Assembly (NCBI GenBank): GCA_012513605.1 | Contig: JAAZBV010000017.1 | Span: 1-64,000, forward strand | Length of the DNA: 64,000 bases | Reading direction: 5' to 3' | From: Desulfatiglans sp. | GTDB taxonomy: Bacteria; Desulfobacterota; DSM-4660; Desulfatiglandales; HGW-15 | In this document: positions 60,780-64,000 of the stretch, in pieces | Layout of the letters: every line of letters begins with the position of its first letter | Position numbering within the stretch: position 1 is the first letter of the stretch | Translations under genes and position numbers: made by a program | The notes under the pieces: generated by a model | Databases searched by the model: none | What the model saw: the letters and a program-made list of their open reading frames with translations, nothing else | Told to the model about the DNA's origin: nothing

Positions 60780-62156
60780 ATGTCAAACGTTAGCAGATAC
60801 CCTGCCTACCCGGTACCAGCCGGTGAATACAGGGTAAGTTTGAAAAAGAATGAGATACTGAATGCATACCTGGGCACCTGTGTCGGGCTTTCCCTGTGCG
60901 ACAGAAAGAGAGGCGTTGGAGGGTTGATACATATCCTTTTGCCTGAGCCTGGCGGAAGCGACTACCTGGGAAGGCCGGTAAGCTATGCAGTCACAGGGCT
61001 CCCTATCTTTATCAAGGAGTTGCACAGGCTTGGCTCTGAAGTTTCAATGCTTGAGGCAACAATCGCAGGCGGCGCCCTTGTGGGAGAAATTTCACAGGCA
61101 GATGTGGAGCTTGATATAGGGGGAAGGACAGTAGAGATAACAGAAATGATCCTGCGTAATGCAGGGATAAGTGTAATAAAGAGGGAAACCGGCGGCTTTT
61201 TCAGCTGTCGTTTAAGCCTTAACCTGGATACCATGGAAAGCGCTATCCATCCTATTCATAACAGACCTGAAACAGGAGAATCAGAGATAATAAGGCCTGA
61301 TATGAAGATGATCCGTGATTCAATAGAAAAAATACACTCTATCCCCCAGGTGATATTCAAGATATTAAGAATGGTGCGTGAGGGGAGATACAGCTTTAAG
61401 GAACTTGCCTCTGAGGTGAAACAGGATCAGGTAATTTCTGCAAAATTATTAAAGCTCTGTAATTCTGCTTTTTTTGGCAGGAGGATAATTGCTGACTCCA
61501 TAGACAGGGTGCTGGTGATGCTTGGTGAAAAGCAGCTTATACAGACAATAATGTCAGCTGCATTTGAAGACTTTTTTTCCGGGAATATACGCGGATATTC
61601 CCAGTGCAAGGGGGGGCTCTTTAATCATGCCATTGGTACAGCCATGATCTGTGAAAACCTTGCAAAAAAGAGTGAGTGTGTTGCCCCTGATATCGCATAC
61701 ACCGCGGGCCTTTTGCATGATATAGGGAAGGTGGTGCTTGACCAGCATATGGGCAGGGCCTATCCCTTTTTCTACAGCAAGACCCAGCTTGAAAATGAAG
61801 AGCTTATTATGGCGGAAAGGGAGATATTCGGTATTACCCACGATGAGGCCGGGGCAATGCTTGCCCAAAAGTGGTCCCTGCCTGAAAACCTTATTGATGC
61901 AATAAAAAATCATCATAACCCTGATAAATCCGAAAAAGACAGGGTGCTTTCAAGTGTTGTATACCTTGCTGATCTCATCATGTCCAGGTTCCTTGTGGGT
62001 CAGGAGCTGGAAAGGCTTGATGCCGAACATGTTAAAAAGAGCCTCTGTAATATTGGCCTAAAAAGGATAAAGTTCCCCAGCATAATAGAGACCATTCCCC
62101 CGCATATCTTTCAGATGCCCTTTGAAAGAGAGGCACAGAGCCGGTATGTGAATTAG
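60780..62156 (+). CDS. CheD-HDOD fusion protein
   Basis: A 458-residue protein with two domains that are normally separate. Residues ~10-155 are a CheD-type deamidase: LGTCVGLSLCDRKRGVGGLIHILLPEP, with Cys34 and His51 spaced by 17 residues as in CheD, then IAGGALVGEISQADVELDIGGRTVEITEMILRNAGI. CheD deamidates glutamines of chemoreceptors and binds CheC or CheY. Residues ~185-445 are an HDOD domain: IHSIPQVIFKILRMVREG, VISAKLLKLCNSAFFGRR, LLHDIGKVVLDQHMGRAYP, FGITHDEAGAMLAQKW. No other chemotaxis gene is in the window. It lies behind the hybrid kinase and before the ferritin-like gene. Confidence 0.9.
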   Translation: MSNVSRYPAYPVPAGEYRVSLKKNEILNAYLGTCVGLSLCDRKRGVGGLIHILLPEPGGSDYLGRPVSYAVTGLPIFIKELHRLGSEVSMLEATIAGGALVGEISQADVELDIGGRTVEITEMILRNAGISVIKRETGGFFSCRLSLNLDTMESAIHPIHNRPETGESEIIRPDMKMIRDSIEKIHSIPQVIFKILRMVREGRYSFKELASEVKQDQVISAKLLKLCNSAFFGRRIIADSIDRVLVMLGEKQLIQTIMSAAFEDFFSGNIRGYSQCKGGLFNHAIGTAMICENLAKKSECVAPDIAYTAGLLHDIGKVVLDQHMGRAYPFFYSKTQLENEELIMAEREIFGITHDEAGAMLAQKWSLPENLIDAIKNHHNPDKSEKDRVLSSVVYLADLIMSRFLVGQELERLDAEHVKKSLCNIGLKRIKFPSIIETIPPHIFQMPFEREAQSRYVN

Positions 62157-62188
62157 AAAGGGCGTATTTTCATATCAAGGAGAAAATC

Positions 62189-62641
62189 ATGTTCAGTCTG
62201 GGTGAAATAATTGATCTTGCCATTCAGGTGGAAAAGAACGGCGAAAAGACATATCGCAAGGCGCAGAAAGAGGTGAAGGACAGAAATCTCGCATCTGTAT
62301 TGGAGTGGCTTGCGGATGATGAAAAGGCCCATGAAAAGTGGTTCCATGACCTTAAAAAAGGGATTAATGAAAAGATCGAAGACGTTAGACTGGAAGAGAT
62401 GGGTAAAAAGATACTCGCGAGCGTCTTAGGTGAACAGTCCTTCTCCATGGCTGATGCAGACTTTTCCAGGATCAAAGATGTGAACGCCCTCCTTGAACTC
62501 TCCCTTGAATTTGAAAAGGATACCATACTTTTTTATGAGATGATAAAGGCCTTTGTTGATGATGAAAAGGTCTCCGCAGGTCTTGATAAGATCATCCGTG
62601 AAGAAAATGCCCATGTCAAAAAGCTTGAAGAGATGATTTGA
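62189..62641 (+). CDS. Ferritin-like (rubrerythrin-type) diiron protein
   Basis: A 150-residue four-helix protein with the pattern of diiron ferritin-like proteins: EIIDLAIQVEKNGEKTYRKAQKE (Glu in helix 1), WLADDEKAHEKWFHDL (ExxH), LLELSLEFEKDTILFYEMI, and IIREENAHVKKLEEMI (ExxH). There is no C-terminal rubredoxin cysteine pair, so it resembles the short rubrerythrin-like or sulerythrin-type proteins of anaerobes, which protect against peroxide or store iron. ATG 62189 is preceded by AAGGAG. It may be co-transcribed with the CheD-HDOD gene 32 bases upstream. Confidence 0.87.
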   Translation: MFSLGEIIDLAIQVEKNGEKTYRKAQKEVKDRNLASVLEWLADDEKAHEKWFHDLKKGINEKIEDVRLEEMGKKILASVLGEQSFSMADADFSRIKDVNALLELSLEFEKDTILFYEMIKAFVDDEKVSAGLDKIIREENAHVKKLEEMI

Positions 62642-62791
62642 TTTATTTTCCGGAGGTTGAATAATCTTAACCCATCATAATGACAAGGGGCTGAAAAAAG
62701 GGGATGGGGGATGACAAGGGGATGTCCATAAAAAAGTAAATAACTCCTGGGATGTAGTAATATTAAAGCTGTTGAATGTGAAACAAGTATT

Positions 62792-62874
62792 AAATTTAAT
62801 AATGGTCATCATTTTTTAGGGAAGAAGTAGCAGAGCGTCAAATCAAAATGTTCCCACGGTGACTGTGGGAACAA
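62792..62874. repeat. Direct repeat, left copy, flanking vapBC
   Basis: About 83 bases beginning AAATTTAATAATGGTCATC, through CAGAGCGTCAAATCAAAATG, and ending in GTTCCCAC-GGTGACT-GTGGGAAC plus AA. It matches the right copy at 63695-63774 in the same orientation with a handful of differences. The final part is a perfect eight-base stem (62850-62857 and 62865-62872) that could stop vapC transcription on the - strand. The preceding bases 62642-62791 hold no recognisable feature. Confidence 0.85.
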
Positions 62875-62888
62875 TAGAAACACAGTGC

Positions 62889-63287
62889 TTATATCCAGTT
62901 CTCAATGTTCAAACCTTTTACCCTTTTGAACTCTTTAACATTATTGGTAACAAGTGTAAGATTATGAGTAAGGGAAATGGATGCTATCAACATATCCATA
63001 GGCCCAATGGGGGTACCTTTCTTTTGTAGGGTAGCCCTTATCTCTGCATAGTTTCTGCAGCATCTCTCATCAAACGGTATCTGTTCAAAATGTCGGGTAA
63101 AGGCCTCTACGATTGCCAGGTTTTTATTTTTTGTTTTACTTTTTTCTGCACCGAAAAAGAGTTCAGCGACGGTTATTGAGCTTAGTTTGATATCTGTCGG
63201 AGAAAGGCTTTTCATTCTGGTAATAATATTTTCTGATGATCGATTGAGAAAGTAGATACATATGTTTGTATCAAGAAGATATGCCAT
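62889..63287 (-). CDS. vapC: VapC-type PIN-domain toxin
   Basis: A 132-residue ribonuclease of the PIN family. The acidic active-site residues are Asp6 (YLLDTNICIYFL), Glu42 (SITVAELFFGAE) and Asp98 (IGPMDMLIAS), with the Asn115-Asn116 pair (LVTNNVKEFKRV) in the usual place. VapC toxins cut tRNA or rRNA and are kept quiet by their antitoxin. The start codon overlaps the antitoxin stop by one base (TAATG). The order antitoxin-toxin and the overlap are standard. The pair lies between two direct repeats. Confidence 0.93.
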   Translation of the reverse strand: MAYLLDTNICIYFLNRSSENIITRMKSLSPTDIKLSSITVAELFFGAEKSKTKNKNLAIVEAFTRHFEQIPFDERCCRNYAEIRATLQKKGTPIGPMDMLIASISLTHNLTLVTNNVKEFKRVKGLNIENWI

Positions 63288-63532
63288 TACCCTATCTCCT
63301 CTCTTTCTTCAAAGGTATCATAACCTTCTCGGATCTCTTTTATTATTTCATCCGGACCTCTGTCATCCTGCCAGCTACCTGCAAGATCAAAAAAATCTTC
63401 AGGCCACTGATCTTTAAGGGCTGTTTGAATGACGTCTGAAATCCACTTTGATTTGGATTTTCCAGATGCCTTTACAGCCTTCTCAAGCCTTTCGGATAAC
63501 TTATTTTCTATATAAACAGCTAGCTGTGTCAT
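63287..63532 (-). CDS. vapB: VapB-like ribbon-helix-helix antitoxin
   Basis: An 81-residue antitoxin with the RHH motif LAVYIENKLSERLEKAVKASGKSKSKWISDVIQTALKDQWPEDFF, followed by a polar, acidic tail that should bind VapC. I start at ATG 63532 because GGGGGAGG lies 8 bases upstream; a longer reading from 63592 adds hydrophobic residues with no family counterpart. It probably represses its own promoter in the AT-rich bases 63550-63610, where I see ACATATATATATT, but no certain operator. Confidence 0.88.
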   Translation of the reverse strand: MTQLAVYIENKLSERLEKAVKASGKSKSKWISDVIQTALKDQWPEDFFDLAGSWQDDRGPDEIIKEIREGYDTFEEREEIG

Positions 63533-63694
63533 TTTAAATACCTCCCCCAAAATAATGACACATATACTTGCACATATATATATTATTGTCAATTACAGAT
63601 AGGTATAAATATCTTGTAAAAAATGGAGATGGTATGATTGTTAAGGTGACAATCGCGAGTGTGCCACCATGACTTTTGAAGGGAAACAGCTATC

Positions 63695-63774
63695 AAATTT
63701 AAAAATGGTCATCATTTTTAGAAGAAGACGCAGAGCGTCAAATCAAAATGTTTCCACGGTGACCATGGGAACAA
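63695..63774. repeat. Direct repeat, right copy, flanking vapBC
   Basis: About 80 bases beginning AAATTTAAAAATGGTCATC, through GCAGAGCGTCAAATCAAAATG, and ending in GTTTCCACGGTGACCATGGGAAC. It is the same orientation as the left copy. The palindrome here carries two mismatched positions, so it is less perfect. Confidence 0.85.
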
Positions 63775-63791
63775 GTTTTCGCTTTGAAATT

Positions 63792-63825
63792 GCGATAATA
63801 TGAGTTGACTCGCTCATCTTATCGC
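63792..63825. other. Strong hairpin after the right repeat
   Basis: GCGATAA (63792-63798) with ATGAG (63800-63804) pairs with CTCAT (63813-63817) and TTATCGC (63819-63825): a 12-base-pair stem with one mismatch and an eight-base loop. It has no T run and lies at the start of a possible gene remnant. Confidence 0.6.
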
Positions 63826-63950
63826 GATTATTTGAGCGGATCATCGACAAGAAAGAGATAGATTTTATAGGCACTTTAGACCGGAAGCCTGTAATGACAG
63901 TAGAGGTAAAAACCGGTGACACAAAGCTTTTACCAGCCATTAATACATAA
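63825..63950 (+). pseudogene. Possible remnant of a DUF4143-type ATPase C-terminus
   Basis: The open frame reads RLFERIIDKKEIDFIGTLDR, then KPVMTVEVKTGDTKLLPAINT and a stop at 63948. The text K.EIDF......P...VEVKTGDT is like the end of DUF4143-containing AAA ATPases, which have a degenerate nuclease-like core. Nothing upstream continues the frame; the hairpin and repeat lie there instead. It looks like a truncated copy left next to the toxin-antitoxin pair. The final 50 bases of the window show no feature. Confidence 0.35.
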
Positions 63951-64000
63951 AATAGGTTGCAGCAGGCGTTAAAATCCTGTATATACCCGTTTCCTTTTGC

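Noticed and set aside
62792-63774. CRISPR array
   Set aside because: Only two repeat copies exist, they are ~80 bases long and 900 bases apart with a toxin-antitoxin pair between them, and no cas gene is present.
1-64000. tRNA, rRNA, riboswitch or transposase genes
   Set aside because: Scanning the intergenic gaps by eye showed no cloverleaf with CCA end, no rRNA-like sequence and no transposase motif; a covariance-model scan would be needed to exclude small RNAs.

Overview
The window looks like part of the chromosome of a Gram-negative, anaerobic bacterium, most probably a deltaproteobacterial (Desulfobacterota-type) lineage. This is an inference. It rests on a tungsten aldehyde:ferredoxin oxidoreductase, three radical SAM enzymes, sigma-54 signalling with large hybrid histidine kinases, HDOD proteins, a ferritin-like protein, an outer-membrane barrel, and MEP-pathway isoprenoid genes. 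No rRNA, tRNA, CRISPR array, phage or transposase gene was recognised.

Region 1 (1-22.4 kb) is an envelope-glycan cluster, nearly all on the + strand. It holds a nucleotide-sugar dehydrogenase (cut by the window edge), a hexapeptide acyltransferase, a GT4 glycosyltransferase, two asparagine-synthetase-like proteins lacking the glutaminase nucleophile, an exported DUF4091/GH123-like protein, two SPASM radical SAM enzymes, a GT39-like membrane glycosyltransferase, UDP-GlcNAc 2-epimerase, a UPF0104 membrane protein, four GT2 glycosyltransferases, an SDR epimerase and a methyltransferase. One phosphotransferase-like kinase lies on the opposite strand, next to a duplicated AT-rich spacer.

Region 2 (22.4-38.7 kb) continues on the same strand but turns to isoprenoid chemistry: a short-chain polyprenyl diphosphate synthase (probably GGPP), a UbiA prenyltransferase, a GH26 hydrolase, three consecutive flavoproteins, a rifampin-phosphotransferase-like dikinase, a B12-binding-type radical SAM enzyme, a GT1/GT28 glycosyltransferase, a Wzx-like flippase, then idi and dxs. 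A consistent reading is a locus that makes its own IPP/DMAPP, builds a C20-type prenyl chain, transfers it to an unknown acceptor, changes its saturation, glycosylates and exports it. The product is unknown, and this is the best candidate for an undescribed system in the window.

Region 3 (38.7-41.7 kb) is a small accessory patch: a frameshifted lipoprotein gene, a second lipoprotein, low-complexity repeats, a hicB-hicA pair whose hicA has an early stop, and an aldo/keto reductase with a ferredoxin-like tail.

Region 4 (41.7-62.7 kb) is housekeeping and signalling. An HDOD protein and a hybrid kinase sit behind a sigma-54-type promoter; an IclR regulator is divergent from aor; an outer-membrane protein follows; smc, a universal stress protein and ftsY are on the - strand; then come a LysM protein, an NtrC-type regulator, a second hybrid kinase, a CheD-HDOD fusion and a ferritin-like protein. 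Region 5 (62.7-64 kb) is a vapBC toxin-antitoxin pair between two ~80-bp direct repeats, followed by a probable gene remnant.
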